A stretch of 64,000 nucleotides of DNA from JAOUEA01 sp963734685 (GCA_963734685.1 CAVTIC010000001.1:806001-870000); one strand, 5' to 3'; counted from the stretch's first letter, positions 16,795 to 26,365 are shown. Program-made: numbers and translations. Notes: generated from the letters alone by a model not told the origin.

Positions 16795-19392
16795 ATGGCC
16801 CGACGTCGTGAGCAGGACCCAACCGAGCGGTATCCCTTCGGACGGAGACGGTTCCTGCAGGGGGCGGCGGCCACCACCGCGGCGGCGTTCCCGATCCTGC
16901 GGGCAGGCGCAGCTCGCGCGCGAGGAGGATGCGACCTCTACGGCACGCCGCCGAGCTTCATGGGGGTGGTGCCCGATCCTGCGAGCGTGCTCGGGTTCCC
17001 GATCGGGGTCGACCGCGAGGTCACGTCGGCCGAGTCGAACGACTACCTGCAGGCGGTCGTCGCGGCCAGCAACCGGTCGCGCGGCGGCGTGGTGGGCACG
17101 AGCGTGCAGGGGCGCACGATCCGGTACGCGGTGCTGAGCCACCCCGACAACGTGACCGTCTCGGGGTTGGAAGCGGTGCGCCAGGCGAACCTCGAGATCC
17201 GAGACCCGTCGACCCGCCAGCGGCGCGTGGACGAGCTGGCACGCACGACGCCCGCGTTCGCCTGGATCGAGGCGAACGTGCACGGCTCCGAGGAGAGCGG
17301 CGCCGACGCCGCTCTCCAGCTGCTCTACGAGCTCGCCGATCGCGACGATTGCGTCGTCGAGACGCTGCTCGCGAACCTCGTGATCGTCGTGATCCCGGTG
17401 CAGAACCCGGACGGCCGTGAGCTCGACCAGCGGCGCAACGGCTACGGGTTCGACCTGAACCGCGACGTCTTCGCGCGCACGCAGGTCGAGACCGACGACC
17501 GGGTCGAGCTGATGCGCACGTACCCGCCGCTGCTGCTCCTGGACCACCACGAGTTCGGGTACTACCGGGCGTTCTTCCCGCCCAACGCCGATCCGGTGTT
17601 CCACGAGGTGCCTGAGCAGGTGATGCGCCAGATCGACGACCTGTACGGGCCCGCGATGGCGCGGCTGTTCCATCGGAACGACTGGCCGTTCTTCAACGGC
17701 GGCATCTACGACTTCCTCGCCCCGCAGTTCAACGACACGGGCACGTCGCTCGGGTTCAACGGCGTGGGCATGACCCTCGAGGTGTACAACGGCTCGCCCC
17801 TCGAGAAGCGGTTCGATCGCCAGCTCGGCATCCAGTGGGCGTGCCTGTGGCAGGCGGCCACGAACCGCCGTCGCATCCTGCGGGCCTGGCACGACGCGAG
17901 CGTGACGGCGGTCGAGCAGGGCAGGGCTGGGAAACTCGAGCCGAACAAGCGGTACTTCATGCCCGACCTGAAGGTGCGCACGAAGGTGCCGACCGAGCCG
18001 CTGCGGCACTACTTCGTGCTCGACACGCCGCGCACCCATGACGAGGTGTCGCTGCTGATCCGCCGGCTGCAGCGCATGGACGTCGAGGTGTACCGCCTCG
18101 ACGAGGACACCGCCGTGGGTGACTTCCATGAGCTCGCCTCGAAGCCCTCCACGACCGCGCGTACCTCGGTCCCGCCGACGGTCCTGCCGCCGGGCACGGT
18201 GTGGATCCCGATGGCCCAGCGTCAGAAGCACTGGATCCAGGCCGTGATGGGCGAGCAGCCCTACTGCCCGACCTACTACACGTACGGGCTCGCGGGCTGG
18301 AGCCTCCCGCTCAGCATGAACCTCGAGGCGGGGTCGTCCGGCCTCACGCTGCGGCCGAGCGCGACGCTGTTGCCGCCGGAACCGGAGCCGAGCCCGCCGT
18401 CGATCCCGCCGGGTGCGCCGACGATCGGCCTGTACCGCATGTCGAGCGGGGGCTACGCGCAGGAGTCGTTCGGGGCCACGCAGTGGCTCTTCGACACCGT
18501 CTGGAACGTGCCGTACACGTACCTCGAGGCGCCCGATATCGCTGCAGGCGCGCTCGCCGGCATCGACGTGCTCGTCACACCGGGCGGCGACTGGCCGACC
18601 GCGCTGCGGCGCCTCGGCGACACCGGCGCGCAGGCGCTGCGGCGCTGGGTCCGCAACGGAGGCCGCTACGTCGGGTACCGAGGCGGGGGAGCCAAGCTCG
18701 CGCAGGCGATCGGACTCACGACCGCGTCGATGCGCGATCCGATCGCCGACGTGCCGGGCAGCGTCGTGCGCGTCGAGCTCGATCGAGATCATCCGTTGGC
18801 GGAGGGCATCGGGCGATGGTGCTGGATCCTCTTCGACGACGACGACGTGATCGCGGACTGGTCGCCGGGCACGGCGCCGGTGACCTTCCCTCGAGGGCCG
18901 CGCAACGGGTTCTACGTCTCGGGCCTCGCCGACGGCGAGCGGCAGCTCTACGGCACGCCGGCCGTGATCGACGAGCGCGCGCGCAACGGACGGGTGGTGC
19001 TGATGCCGAGCGACCCGTTCTTCGACGGGCACATGGAGGGCTCGCGCAAGATCCTGTGGAACGCGATCTTCGGGCCCGACCCGGCGGCGCCCGCGCGGGT
19101 CGACGCCGGTGCCTACGAGCGCGCGGTCGACCGGGCGCGGCGGGCGGCCCTCGCCGGGCCGAGCTGGCCGATGGCGATCAGGGTGAGCGTCGCCACCGGC
19201 GACGAGGCCGAGGTCCGGCGCATCCTCCGACGCTTCCGTGCCCGCTACGTGGTGCGACACGACGGCGACGTCGCGAGGTTCCGCATCAGGAACCCGCGCG
19301 AGCTCTCGCTCGAGGAGCACCCCTGGGCGATCGACCTCGCGCTCGCCCTGCAACGGGCGCGCATCGAGGTCCGCGGGTTCCGCGCGCGGTAG
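16795..19392 (+). CDS. Tat-exported M14 zinc carboxypeptidase-like protein
   Basis: An 865-residue protein. The twin-arginine signal (RRRFLQG, residues ~17-23) sends it out of the cell folded. The M14 peptidase domain has zinc ligands in NVHGSEESG (His and Glu near 163-166), a DHHEF segment near 249 and the catalytic Glu in TLEVYNGS near 328. The C-terminal third (from ~570) carries a class I amidotransferase/ThuA-like segment (DVLVTPGGDW, then GGRYVGYRGG). The ATG at 16795 has AGGAGG 4 nt upstream. It is probably an extracytoplasmic peptidase for cell-wall or environmental peptides; exact substrate unknown. tRNA-Ser lies just upstream. Confidence 0.85.
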   Translation: MARRREQDPTERYPFGRRRFLQGAAATTAAAFPILRAGAARARGGCDLYGTPPSFMGVVPDPASVLGFPIGVDREVTSAESNDYLQAVVAASNRSRGGVVGTSVQGRTIRYAVLSHPDNVTVSGLEAVRQANLEIRDPSTRQRRVDELARTTPAFAWIEANVHGSEESGADAALQLLYELADRDDCVVETLLANLVIVVIPVQNPDGRELDQRRNGYGFDLNRDVFARTQVETDDRVELMRTYPPLLLLDHHEFGYYRAFFPPNADPVFHEVPEQVMRQIDDLYGPAMARLFHRNDWPFFNGGIYDFLAPQFNDTGTSLGFNGVGMTLEVYNGSPLEKRFDRQLGIQWACLWQAATNRRRILRAWHDASVTAVEQGRAGKLEPNKRYFMPDLKVRTKVPTEPLRHYFVLDTPRTHDEVSLLIRRLQRMDVEVYRLDEDTAVGDFHELASKPSTTARTSVPPTVLPPGTVWIPMAQRQKHWIQAVMGEQPYCPTYYTYGLAGWSLPLSMNLEAGSSGLTLRPSATLLPPEPEPSPPSIPPGAPTIGLYRMSSGGYAQESFGATQWLFDTVWNVPYTYLEAPDIAAGALAGIDVLVTPGGDWPTALRRLGDTGAQALRRWVRNGGRYVGYRGGGAKLAQAIGLTTASMRDPIADVPGSVVRVELDRDHPLAEGIGRWCWILFDDDDVIADWSPGTAPVTFPRGPRNGFYVSGLADGERQLYGTPAVIDERARNGRVVLMPSDPFFDGHMEGSRKILWNAIFGPDPAAPARVDAGAYERAVDRARRAALAGPSWPMAIRVSVATGDEAEVRRILRRFRARYVVRHDGDVARFRIRNPRELSLEEHPWAIDLALALQRARIEVRGFRAR

Positions 19393-19401
19393 GCCGGACG
19401 C

Positions 19402-19929
19402 TCAGTCGCCGGCGATCGCGGCCACCAGCTCGCGACAGAAGTCGGGGATGTCCTCGACCACGCGCCCCCAGACGATGTTCCCGTCGCGGAACGCGGGCTC
19501 GTCGACCCACGTCGCACCGGCGTTCTCGAGGTCGTCCTTGATGCCGACCGAGCCGGTCGCCCGCACGCCCTTCACGATGCCGGCCGAGATGCCCACCCAG
19601 CCGGCGTGGCAGATCATGCCGACGATCGCGCCGCGCTCATGGACGCCTCGGACGAGGTCCTTCACCGAGTCGTACCGGCGGAGTTTGTCCGGCGCCCACC
19701 CGCCCGGAACGACGATCGCGTCGTAGCTCGAGCCGTCGATCACGTCGACCGTTGTCTCCGCCGCCGTTCGGAGCCCGTTCTTCCCGACCACCTCGCCGGT
19801 CGTGATGCCGGCGACGGTCACGTCGGCACCCTCTTCCTGCAGCCGCATCAAGGGAACGTGGAACTCGAGATCCTCGAAGCCATCAGCAACCAGCACCACC
19901 ACACGCTTGCCGTCGAGTCGTCCCGTCAT
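19402..19929 (-). CDS. DJ-1/PfpI family protein
   Basis: A 175-residue single-domain protein of the DJ-1/PfpI superfamily. The acidic residue in ADGFEDLE is near the N-terminus, VVPGGWAPD follows, and the nucleophile cysteine sits in MICHAGW. Family members act as glyoxalase III/deglycases or stress proteases. This one resembles the general stress protein 18 / PfpI branch. The ATG at 19929 is preferred to the upstream GTG because GGGAGG is 8 nt before it. Confidence 0.88.
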   Translation of the reverse strand: MTGRLDGKRVVVLVADGFEDLEFHVPLMRLQEEGADVTVAGITTGEVVGKNGLRTAAETTVDVIDGSSYDAIVVPGGWAPDKLRRYDSVKDLVRGVHERGAIVGMICHAGWVGISAGIVKGVRATGSVGIKDDLENAGATWVDEPAFRDGNIVWGRVVEDIPDFCRELVAAIAGD

Positions 19930-19994
19930 GTCGTGCACCTCCCGGCATCCACCCTAGCGATGGAAACGCAGAGGGCTACGGTCGGCCCGCTCCG

Positions 19995-20000
19995 TAGACT
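19995..20000 (+). promoter_or_regulatory. -10 element of the hemE operon
   Basis: TAGACT ends 6 nt before the GTG of hemE, implying a leaderless transcript for the hemE-hemH-hemG-hemQ operon. Confidence 0.45.
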
Positions 20001-20006
20001 GGGGAC

Positions 20007-21053
20007 GTGAGCTCGGCCCCTTCCCGCGATCGGTTCCTGCGTGCCTGCGGCCTGCAGAGCGTGGATCGAACGCCCGTGTGGTTCATGCGCCAAGCCGGGA
20101 GGTACCTGCCGGAGTATCGCGAGTTGCGTGGCGACCGCGACATCCTGGAGACCTGCAGGGATCCGGCCCAGGTCGTCGAGATCTCGCTGCAGCCGCTCCG
20201 ACGCATGGACGTCGACGCGGCGATCGTGTTCAGCGACATCATGGTGCCGCTGGCCGGCGTCGGCGTCGACGTGCGCATCGAGCCCGGCCTGGGTCCGGTG
20301 GTCGGCACGCCGGTGCGCTCGGGTGCGGACGTCGAGCGACTGCGGCCGCTCGAACCCGAGCGCGACGTGCCCCAGTCGCTCGAGGCGATCCGTCTGCTCC
20401 GCAAGGAGCTCGGGGTGCCGCTGATCGGGTTCGCAGGCGCGCCCTTCACGCTCGCGAGCTACCTCGTCGAGGGCGGCCCGAGCCGGAACCACGAGCGCAC
20501 GAAGGCGCTGATGCACGGCGATCACGTCACCTGGGACGCCCTGATGCGAGCGCTGGTCGCGATCGTCGTGCCGCACCTGCGTGCGCAAGCGGAGGCCGGC
20601 GCCCAGGCGCTGCAGGTGTTCGACTCGTGGGTGGGCGCGCTCGACCGCGACGACTACCGCCGGCGGGTGCAGCCGCACATGTCGAACGTCTTCGCCGGGC
20701 TCGCGGACCTCGGTCTGCCGGTGATCCACTTCGGCGTCGGCACCGGCGAGCTGCTCGGCGAGATGGCGGTCTCGGGTGGCCAGGTGCTCGGCATCGATTG
20801 GCGTGTGCCGATCGACGAGGGCTGGGACCGGGTCGGTCACGACCGGGCCGTGCAGGGCAACCTCGACCCGGCCGTGCTCGGCGCGCCCTGGGAGGTGGTC
20901 GAGCGCAAGACCCTCGAGGTGCTGCGTCGCGCCGGCGGCCGCGACGGCCACGTCTTCAACCTCGGCCACGGCGTGCTCCCCGACACCCCGCCGGACGTGC
21001 TCGCCCGCCTCGCCGACTTCGTGCACGCGGAAACCGAGAGGAGGCCCACGTGA
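20007..21053 (+). CDS. hemE: Uroporphyrinogen III decarboxylase
   Basis: A 348-residue enzyme. It removes four carboxyl groups from uroporphyrinogen III to give coproporphyrinogen III, the branch point used by this organism. The N-terminal signature WFMRQAGRYLPEYR and the second signature GFAGAPFTLASYL are intact; the catalytic Asp lies in DIMVPL. Length is normal. It is the first gene of a four-gene operon, and its TGA overlaps the ferrochelatase GTG (GTGA). GTG start, probably leaderless. Confidence 0.97.
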   Translation: MSSAPSRDRFLRACGLQSVDRTPVWFMRQAGRYLPEYRELRGDRDILETCRDPAQVVEISLQPLRRMDVDAAIVFSDIMVPLAGVGVDVRIEPGLGPVVGTPVRSGADVERLRPLEPERDVPQSLEAIRLLRKELGVPLIGFAGAPFTLASYLVEGGPSRNHERTKALMHGDHVTWDALMRALVAIVVPHLRAQAEAGAQALQVFDSWVGALDRDDYRRRVQPHMSNVFAGLADLGLPVIHFGVGTGELLGEMAVSGGQVLGIDWRVPIDEGWDRVGHDRAVQGNLDPAVLGAPWEVVERKTLEVLRRAGGRDGHVFNLGHGVLPDTPPDVLARLADFVHAETERRPT

Positions 21054-22033
21054 GCGATGCCGCAACGATCGGCGTTCTCGTGATGGCCTACGGCACGGCC
21101 GCAGGCCCCGACGACATCGAGCGGTACTACACCGACATCCGTGGCGGCCGGGCGCCGAGCCCCGAGCACCTGCAGGAACTGCGGGACCGCTACGAGGCGA
21201 TCGGGAACGTCTTCCCGCTGCTCGACACGACGATCGCGCAGGCCGAAGGGCTGGTCGAGCACCTGAACGCCATCGACCACGGCGACACCTACCGTGCCTA
21301 CCTCGGCATGAAGCACTCGCCCCCGTTCATCCCCGACGGGGTCGAGGCGATGCGCGCCGACGGCATCGAGCGCGGCATCGGCATCGTGATGGCGCCGCAC
21401 TGGTCGGGGATGTCGGTCGAGACCTACATCGAGCGGGTTCAGCAGGCGGTGGAGGACCACGGCGAGACGCCGGCGTTCACGTTCGTCCGCAGGTACCACG
21501 ACCACCCGGCGTTCGTCGCGTTCCTGACCGAGCGCGTGCGGGAGGCGCTCGCCGCGTTCCCCGATGAGCTGCGCAACGACGCGGCGGTGATCTTCAGCGC
21601 GCACTCCCTGCCGGTGCGAACGGTCGAGGACGGGTCGCTCCGCTGCGCGTACTGCGACTGTGACGACTCCTGCCGCTACCGCGACGGCCTGCAGGAGACG
21701 GCCGATCTCGTGGCCGCCCGGCTCGGGCTCGAGCACTACCTGATCGCGTGGCAGAGCGCGGGTCGCACCGCCGATCCATGGTGGGGTCCGCCCGTCGAGG
21801 ACGTGATCCAGCAGCTGGCGATGGTCGGGCACCCGGCTGTGCTCGTGTGCAGCGCCGGGTTCGTGGCCGATCACCTCGAGGTGCTCTACGACCTCGACAT
21901 CGAGGCGCGCGAGATCGCCGAGGAGGCCGGCATCACCTTCGCGCGCACCCGGATGCCCAACGCCGATCCCGAGTACCTGGACGTGCTGGCTCAGGTCGTG
22001 CGCGATCACATGGCCCAGGTGCCGGCGGGGTGA
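21050..22033 (+). CDS. hemH: Coproporphyrin ferrochelatase
   Basis: A 327-residue ferrochelatase (also called CpfC). In the Gram-positive pathway it puts Fe2+ into coproporphyrin III to give coprohaem. The catalytic His is in FSAHSLP and the conserved acidic segment in GFVADHLEVLYDLD. A cysteine cluster (CAYCDCDDSC, near residues 198-207) suggests the [2Fe-2S] cluster seen in actinobacterial ferrochelatases. The operon context with CgoX and HemQ supports the coproporphyrin form over protoporphyrin. It overlaps both neighbours by GTGA. Confidence 0.95.
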   Translation: MSDAATIGVLVMAYGTAAGPDDIERYYTDIRGGRAPSPEHLQELRDRYEAIGNVFPLLDTTIAQAEGLVEHLNAIDHGDTYRAYLGMKHSPPFIPDGVEAMRADGIERGIGIVMAPHWSGMSVETYIERVQQAVEDHGETPAFTFVRRYHDHPAFVAFLTERVREALAAFPDELRNDAAVIFSAHSLPVRTVEDGSLRCAYCDCDDSCRYRDGLQETADLVAARLGLEHYLIAWQSAGRTADPWWGPPVEDVIQQLAMVGHPAVLVCSAGFVADHLEVLYDLDIEAREIAEEAGITFARTRMPNADPEYLDVLAQVVRDHMAQVPAG

Positions 22034-23424
22034 GCCTTCCCGGCACGAGCAGCGTGGTCGTCGTCGGCGGCGGGGTCACCGGCCTCACGGTCGCGCATCG
22101 GCTGGAGCAGGCCGACGCGTCGATCGACGTGACCGTGCTGGAGGCCGGCTCGGACCCCGGCGGCAAGCTCCGGAACGTCGCGCTCGCCGACTTGGTGCTG
22201 CCGGCCGGTGCCGACTCGTTCCTCGCCCGCAAGCCGTGGGCGGTCGAGCTCTGCAGGGAGCTCGGCATCGAGCTCGAGACACCCGGTGCATCGGGCGCCT
22301 ATCTCTGGACCGACACCGGCCTCGTGCCGCTGCTCAAGGATGCCCCGTTCGGCATCCCCGGCGACGTCGCCGAACTCTTCCGGTGGCCCGGCCTGTCCGC
22401 CGCCGGGAAGCGCCGAGCCGCGCAGGACCTGGTGCGCCGGGCGCGCAAGGGCGACGACGACGAGTCGCTCGGCTCCCTGCTCAGACGCAGGCTCGGCGAC
22501 GAGGCGACCGACCTCGCCGTCGGTCCGCTGCTCGCAGGGCTCTACGCCGGCGACGTCGACCGGCTGAGCGTGCAGGCCACGTTCCCCGATCTCGCGGCGT
22601 GGGAGCGCGCGCAGGGCAGCCTGTTCCGCGGGTCGCAGGCGACGTCGAAGATGGCGCGGCGCTCGCAGCTCGGTCCGATGTTCCTCCGGCCTCGAGGGGG
22701 CGTCGAACGGCTCACCCGCACGCTGGCCGAGCGCCTCGCCGGCCGGGTCCGCACCGGTGCCGCGGTGACCGCGGTCGAGCCCCGGCGGGTGACGCTCGAC
22801 GACGGCGGGTCGATCGAGACCGACACGATCGTGATCACCACGCCCGCACACGAGGCAGCGAGGCTGCTCGCCGGCGCCGGCCCGGCGGCAGCCGGCGATC
22901 TCGCCGGCATCACGTACGCCTCGACGGGCGTCGTGTTGATGGTGTACGCCGAGGGCACCCAGGCCGGCCTCCCCGGCGGCACGGGATTCGTCGTGCCGCG
23001 CGGGAAGGCTCCGATGACCGCCGCGACATGGCTCAGCAGCAAGTGGCCGACCGAGTCCTTCGGAGCCCGGGCCGTCGTGCGCTGCTACGTGGGCGCGGTG
23101 GGCGAGGAGGACATCGTCGACGCCGGCGACGACGACCTGATCGAGGCGTGCGCGCGGCACCTCGCCGCCGTCGTGAACCTGCCCGAGATGCCCGAGCATT
23201 CGACCGTGGTGCGCTGGCCGGCGTCGATGCCGCAGTACGAGGTGGGGCACCTCGATCGCGTCTCGCGCATCCGTGAGACGTTGCCCCCCGGTATCGTCGT
23301 CGCGGGACAGGCCTACGACGGCGTCGGTGTTCCCGACTGCGTGCGCGCCGCGAACGAGACGGCCGAACGGATCGTCGCCGGGCTCGCAGTCGTTCCGACC
23401 GATCACGAGGAGACGGTTCCATGA
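22030..23424 (+). CDS. hemG: Coproporphyrinogen III oxidase (FAD, HemY type)
   Basis: A 464-residue FAD enzyme (CgoX; also called hemY) that oxidises coproporphyrinogen III to coproporphyrin III with O2. The N-terminal Rossmann motif VVVGGGVTGL is at residues ~8-17; the FAD-binding C-terminus has GQAYDGVGVPDC. Length matches monoderm HemY enzymes. The GTG start overlaps the hemH stop; its TGA overlaps the hemQ ATG. Acting before CpfC, it completes the route with HemQ. Confidence 0.94.
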   Translation: MSLPGTSSVVVVGGGVTGLTVAHRLEQADASIDVTVLEAGSDPGGKLRNVALADLVLPAGADSFLARKPWAVELCRELGIELETPGASGAYLWTDTGLVPLLKDAPFGIPGDVAELFRWPGLSAAGKRRAAQDLVRRARKGDDDESLGSLLRRRLGDEATDLAVGPLLAGLYAGDVDRLSVQATFPDLAAWERAQGSLFRGSQATSKMARRSQLGPMFLRPRGGVERLTRTLAERLAGRVRTGAAVTAVEPRRVTLDDGGSIETDTIVITTPAHEAARLLAGAGPAAAGDLAGITYASTGVVLMVYAEGTQAGLPGGTGFVVPRGKAPMTAATWLSSKWPTESFGARAVVRCYVGAVGEEDIVDAGDDDLIEACARHLAAVVNLPEMPEHSTVVRWPASMPQYEVGHLDRVSRIRETLPPGIVVAGQAYDGVGVPDCVRAANETAERIVAGLAVVPTDHEETVP

Positions 23425-24107
23425 CCGACCAGCCCGAGACGATCTACGCGCTGTACCCGGTGTTCAAGGCGACGCCTCGCTTCCGCGACGAGCTCGCCGA
23501 TGCCGACGATCTGCGCGACGGCGTGCAGGAGGTCGAGAACCTCTACAAGGCGTGGGAAGGCCGTGTCGACGTGCGCGGCACGTACTCGACCGTAGGGTTC
23601 CGCGCGGACGCCGACCTGATGCTCTGGCTCGTCGGCCACACGCCCCAGGACATGCAGCGCTTCTTCGTGGAGTTCCGTCGCACGCGTGCCGGTCGCCTGA
23701 TGGACCTGTCGTGGACGTTCATGGGGGTCGTGAAGCCGGCCGAGTTCACGCCCGATCACCGTCCCGCGTTCGTGAAGGGTGTGCCGCCGGAGACGTTCCT
23801 ATGCGTCTACCCGTTCGTCCGCACGCCCGAGTGGTACCTGCTGCCCCGTGAGGAGCGTGGGGAGCTGCTGCGCGAGCACGGCGTCGTCGGTCGCGAGTAC
23901 CCGCAGGTGCTCGCGAACACCACGAGCGGGTTCGGCCTCGGCGACTGGGAATGGATCCTGGCCTTCGAGGCCGAGCAGGCCGACACGCTCGTCGACGTGA
24001 TCCGCGAGCTCCGCAACACGAAGGCGCGCCTCTACACGAAGGAAGAGGTCCCCTTCGTCACGGGCATCCGCAAGCCGGTCGCGGAAGCCTTCGACGACCT
24101 GGTCTGA
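23421..24107 (+). CDS. hemQ: Coprohaem decarboxylase (HemQ, chlorite dismutase-like)
   Basis: A 228-residue protein of the chlorite dismutase superfamily (ChdC). It decarboxylates coprohaem twice, using H2O2, to give haem b: the last step of the coproporphyrin-dependent pathway. The YPFVR motif near residue 129 holds the expected catalytic Tyr. A His in REHG near 153 is a candidate haem ligand. The segment SGFGLGDWEWILAFE is typical. It closes the hemE operon and marks the host as using the Gram-positive haem route. Confidence 0.95.
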   Translation: MTDQPETIYALYPVFKATPRFRDELADADDLRDGVQEVENLYKAWEGRVDVRGTYSTVGFRADADLMLWLVGHTPQDMQRFFVEFRRTRAGRLMDLSWTFMGVVKPAEFTPDHRPAFVKGVPPETFLCVYPFVRTPEWYLLPREERGELLREHGVVGREYPQVLANTTSGFGLGDWEWILAFEAEQADTLVDVIRELRNTKARLYTKEEVPFVTGIRKPVAEAFDDLV

Positions 24108-24135
24108 TGCGACCTCGACACTAGTCCAACGCAGA

Positions 24136-24981
24136 CTACTTGCCGGGTTTCGAGGCGTGCAGGACGTCGTCGGCGTGGTCGGGCACGTACGTGTACAGGT
24201 CGCGAGGTGGCCGGACGTAGCCTTCATCGCGTTGGCGCGGCGGCATGACGATCTCGGGCACCGGCCTCCCCTCGTACGGCACGTGTGCCAGCAGGTCCGA
24301 GATGCAGTTGAGCCGCGCCTTCTTCTTGTTGTCGGCATCGACGACGTACCAGGGGGCCTCGGGGATGTCGGTGTGCACGAACATCTCGTCCTTCGCGCGT
24401 GAGTACTCGATCCACTTCGTCCGGGAGTAGAGGTCGGTCTCGCTCAGCTTCCACCGGCGTAGCGGATCGTCGATGCGTTTGGCGAACCGGCGTTCCTGCT
24501 CCTCGTCGCTCACCGAGAACCAGTACTTGATGAGGATGATGCCGTCCTCGACGAGCAGCCGTTCGAAGATCGGGGTCTGGCGCAGGAAGCGGTAGTACTC
24601 GGCCTGCGTGCAGAACCCGAGCACGCGTTCCACCCCCGTGCGGTTGTACCAACTGCGGTCGAACAGAACGATCTCGCCGGCCGACGGGAGCTGCTCCACG
24701 TACCGCTGGAAGTACCACTGGGTGCGCTGCCGATCCGACGGCTTCGGCAGGGCGACGTGTCTCGTGATGCGCGGGTTCGTGTGCTCGGTGATGCGCTTGA
24801 TCGTGCCGCCCTTGCCGGCCGCATCGCGCCCCTCGAAGATCACGACCACGCGACCGCCGGTCTCGGTGATCCACTGCTCCATCTTCACGAGCTCCTCCTG
24901 CAGGTGGAAGAGCTCGCGTTCGTACACCTTGTTCGGGTATTTCGCCCTGCCGGACCCTTCGCGTTCCATCGCCTCGGACAT
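24136..24981 (-). CDS. ppk2: Polyphosphate kinase 2
   Basis: A 281-residue PPK2-family enzyme that transfers phosphate between polyphosphate and nucleotides. Walker A GRDAAGKGG is near residue 52 and the lid/Walker B segment LFDRSWYNR near 115. Length fits one-domain PPK2. The ATG at 24981 is chosen because GGAGGGG lies 12-18 nt upstream; the ORF's earlier start has no such signal. Convergent with hemQ, with 28 bp between them. The favoured direction (ATP or GTP use versus synthesis) cannot be read from sequence. Confidence 0.93.
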   Translation of the reverse strand: MSEAMEREGSGRAKYPNKVYERELFHLQEELVKMEQWITETGGRVVVIFEGRDAAGKGGTIKRITEHTNPRITRHVALPKPSDRQRTQWYFQRYVEQLPSAGEIVLFDRSWYNRTGVERVLGFCTQAEYYRFLRQTPIFERLLVEDGIILIKYWFSVSDEEQERRFAKRIDDPLRRWKLSETDLYSRTKWIEYSRAKDEMFVHTDIPEAPWYVVDADNKKKARLNCISDLLAHVPYEGRPVPEIVMPPRQRDEGYVRPPRDLYTYVPDHADDVLHASKPGK

Positions 24982-25026
24982 CGACTTCGCACCCCTCCGT
25001 CGCTCGCGTTCCGCCAACCGTACGAC

Positions 25027-25404
25027 TCAGCTCGGCAACGAGCGAAGCGTCTCACGGATGATGCGAACCGCGTCGTCGGGGTCGGCGCCCGCTTGGGCGA
25101 CGCGCACCGCGAACGCGGTCGCCGCCTCGCGGAGCGACTCGGCGGGATCGACGGACGGCGTCGACGCGGGCCGCCGGGCGAAGGACCCGTGCCGCCGGCG
25201 GGTCTCGATCCACCCGTCTCTCTCGAGCTCGCGATAGGACCTCGCGATCGTTCCTTCAGCGACCCCCAGGTCGCGTGCGAGCTGTCGGATCGTGGGGAGC
25301 CGGCTGCCGACGGGCACCACACCGGTCGCGATCATCTCGGAGATCTGGGATCGGACCTGCTCGTACGGTGGCACGGCCCCGTTGGGATCGACACGGACGA
25401 TCAT
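25027..25404 (-). CDS. GntR-family regulator (YtrA-like)
   Basis: A 125-residue regulator with an N-terminal winged helix (YEQVRSQISEMI, then GVAEGTIARSYRELERDG) and only a short helical tail. That is the YtrA subfamily layout, usually paired with membrane-transport genes. Its ATG overlaps the stop of the membrane-protein gene (ATGA), so both are co-transcribed. A perfect palindrome in front of that gene (26294-26305) is the likely operator, giving autoregulation. Confidence 0.88.
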   Translation of the reverse strand: MIVRVDPNGAVPPYEQVRSQISEMIATGVVPVGSRLPTIRQLARDLGVAEGTIARSYRELERDGWIETRRRHGSFARRPASTPSVDPAESLREAATAFAVRVAQAGADPDDAVRIIRETLRSLPS

Positions 25405-26276
25405 GCCGACGGTCCGGCCGACGCCGATGCCAGGTCGCGCCGGGTCCGCCATCTCGGGGGATGCCGGACGAAGAGCCAGCTCGCCAGGGCCATGCACAGC
25501 GCGATGAGCGACGCCACGGTGGCTGCGACATCGAAGGGCGAGCCGGTCGCAGCCAGGGCGGCGTTGAGGTCACCGAGCAGGTACGCGAGCACGAACAGGC
25601 TCAGTGTGAGCGCTGCCCCGGCGATCGCGTGCATCGACGACGAGCGGAAGGCATCGTCGGCAGCGATCGCCTCGACGCGATCGGCGGGCTGGGGCCGCCG
25701 GACGATCGCACGGATCGAGACCGCCGCGACCAGCGTGACGACGGCGCCGAAGACGAACGGGGCGATCACCGCCGCCGGCTCGCTGAGGCCGAGACGCCAC
25801 GGGACGTCCGAGGCCACCGCCACCTGCCACAGCACGACCGCGGCACTGGCGATCGGGGTCGCGACGAGGGCGACGATCGTGTACCGCGGGAGGTAGGACC
25901 CCAAGGTCCTCGGCGACAGTGCGGCGGCGGCCGTGCCCCGCGGACGGTCGGGGCGCCCGAACGCCACCTCGGCCACGACCGAGCCGACGAGGTAGCCGGC
26001 CACCAGCATCAGCCATGGATTCGCCCACACGGTCGCGTCTTCCCCGGGGAGGGCCTGTGCTCCGAGGAAGCCGGCGAAGGCGAACGAGAAGCGCGCTCGA
26101 CGGGTGTACGCGAGGTACCGGGCGGCGAGATGCCTCGTGCGTTCGTCGGCCGGTGCCCCGTAGACCTCGATCCAGCGGTCGATCTCCCGGTCGGTCGGGC
26201 GCCGGAAGGCGGATGCGACCACGAGTCCGATCACCAGCACCGGCACGGACACGATGACCCACTCGTTCCAGCTCAC
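25401..26276 (-). CDS. Polytopic membrane protein of unknown function
   Basis: A 291-residue protein with about seven hydrophobic segments and a ~45-residue cytoplasmic stretch after the first. I do not recognise the family. The GTG at 26276 is chosen because GAGGAG lies 5 nt upstream. It overlaps a YtrA-type GntR regulator, which in other bacteria controls membrane-active-compound transport or stress loci. That role is only suggested by context. Confidence 0.7.
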   Translation of the reverse strand: MSWNEWVIVSVPVLVIGLVVASAFRRPTDREIDRWIEVYGAPADERTRHLAARYLAYTRRARFSFAFAGFLGAQALPGEDATVWANPWLMLVAGYLVGSVVAEVAFGRPDRPRGTAAAALSPRTLGSYLPRYTIVALVATPIASAAVVLWQVAVASDVPWRLGLSEPAAVIAPFVFGAVVTLVAAVSIRAIVRRPQPADRVEAIAADDAFRSSSMHAIAGAALTLSLFVLAYLLGDLNAALAATGSPFDVAATVASLIALCMALASWLFVRHPPRWRTRRDLASASAGPSA

Positions 26277-26293
26277 GTCGGCTCCTCTATCGT

Positions 26294-26313
26294 TGTATCG
26301 ATACATTGATACA
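26294..26313. promoter_or_regulatory. Palindromic operator in front of the membrane protein-GntR operon
   Basis: TGTATCGATACA (26294-26305) is a perfect 12-bp palindrome, followed by the half-site copy TTGATACA (26306-26313). It lies about 20 bp before the GTG start, and GTAT-ATAC half-sites suit GntR/YtrA regulators. The likely ligand is the regulator encoded in the same operon. Confidence 0.6.
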
Positions 26314-26365
26314 GAAGCGTAGGGCCGTCAACCCTCTTCGACTCCGGACCGAGTCCCGCGGCGGT

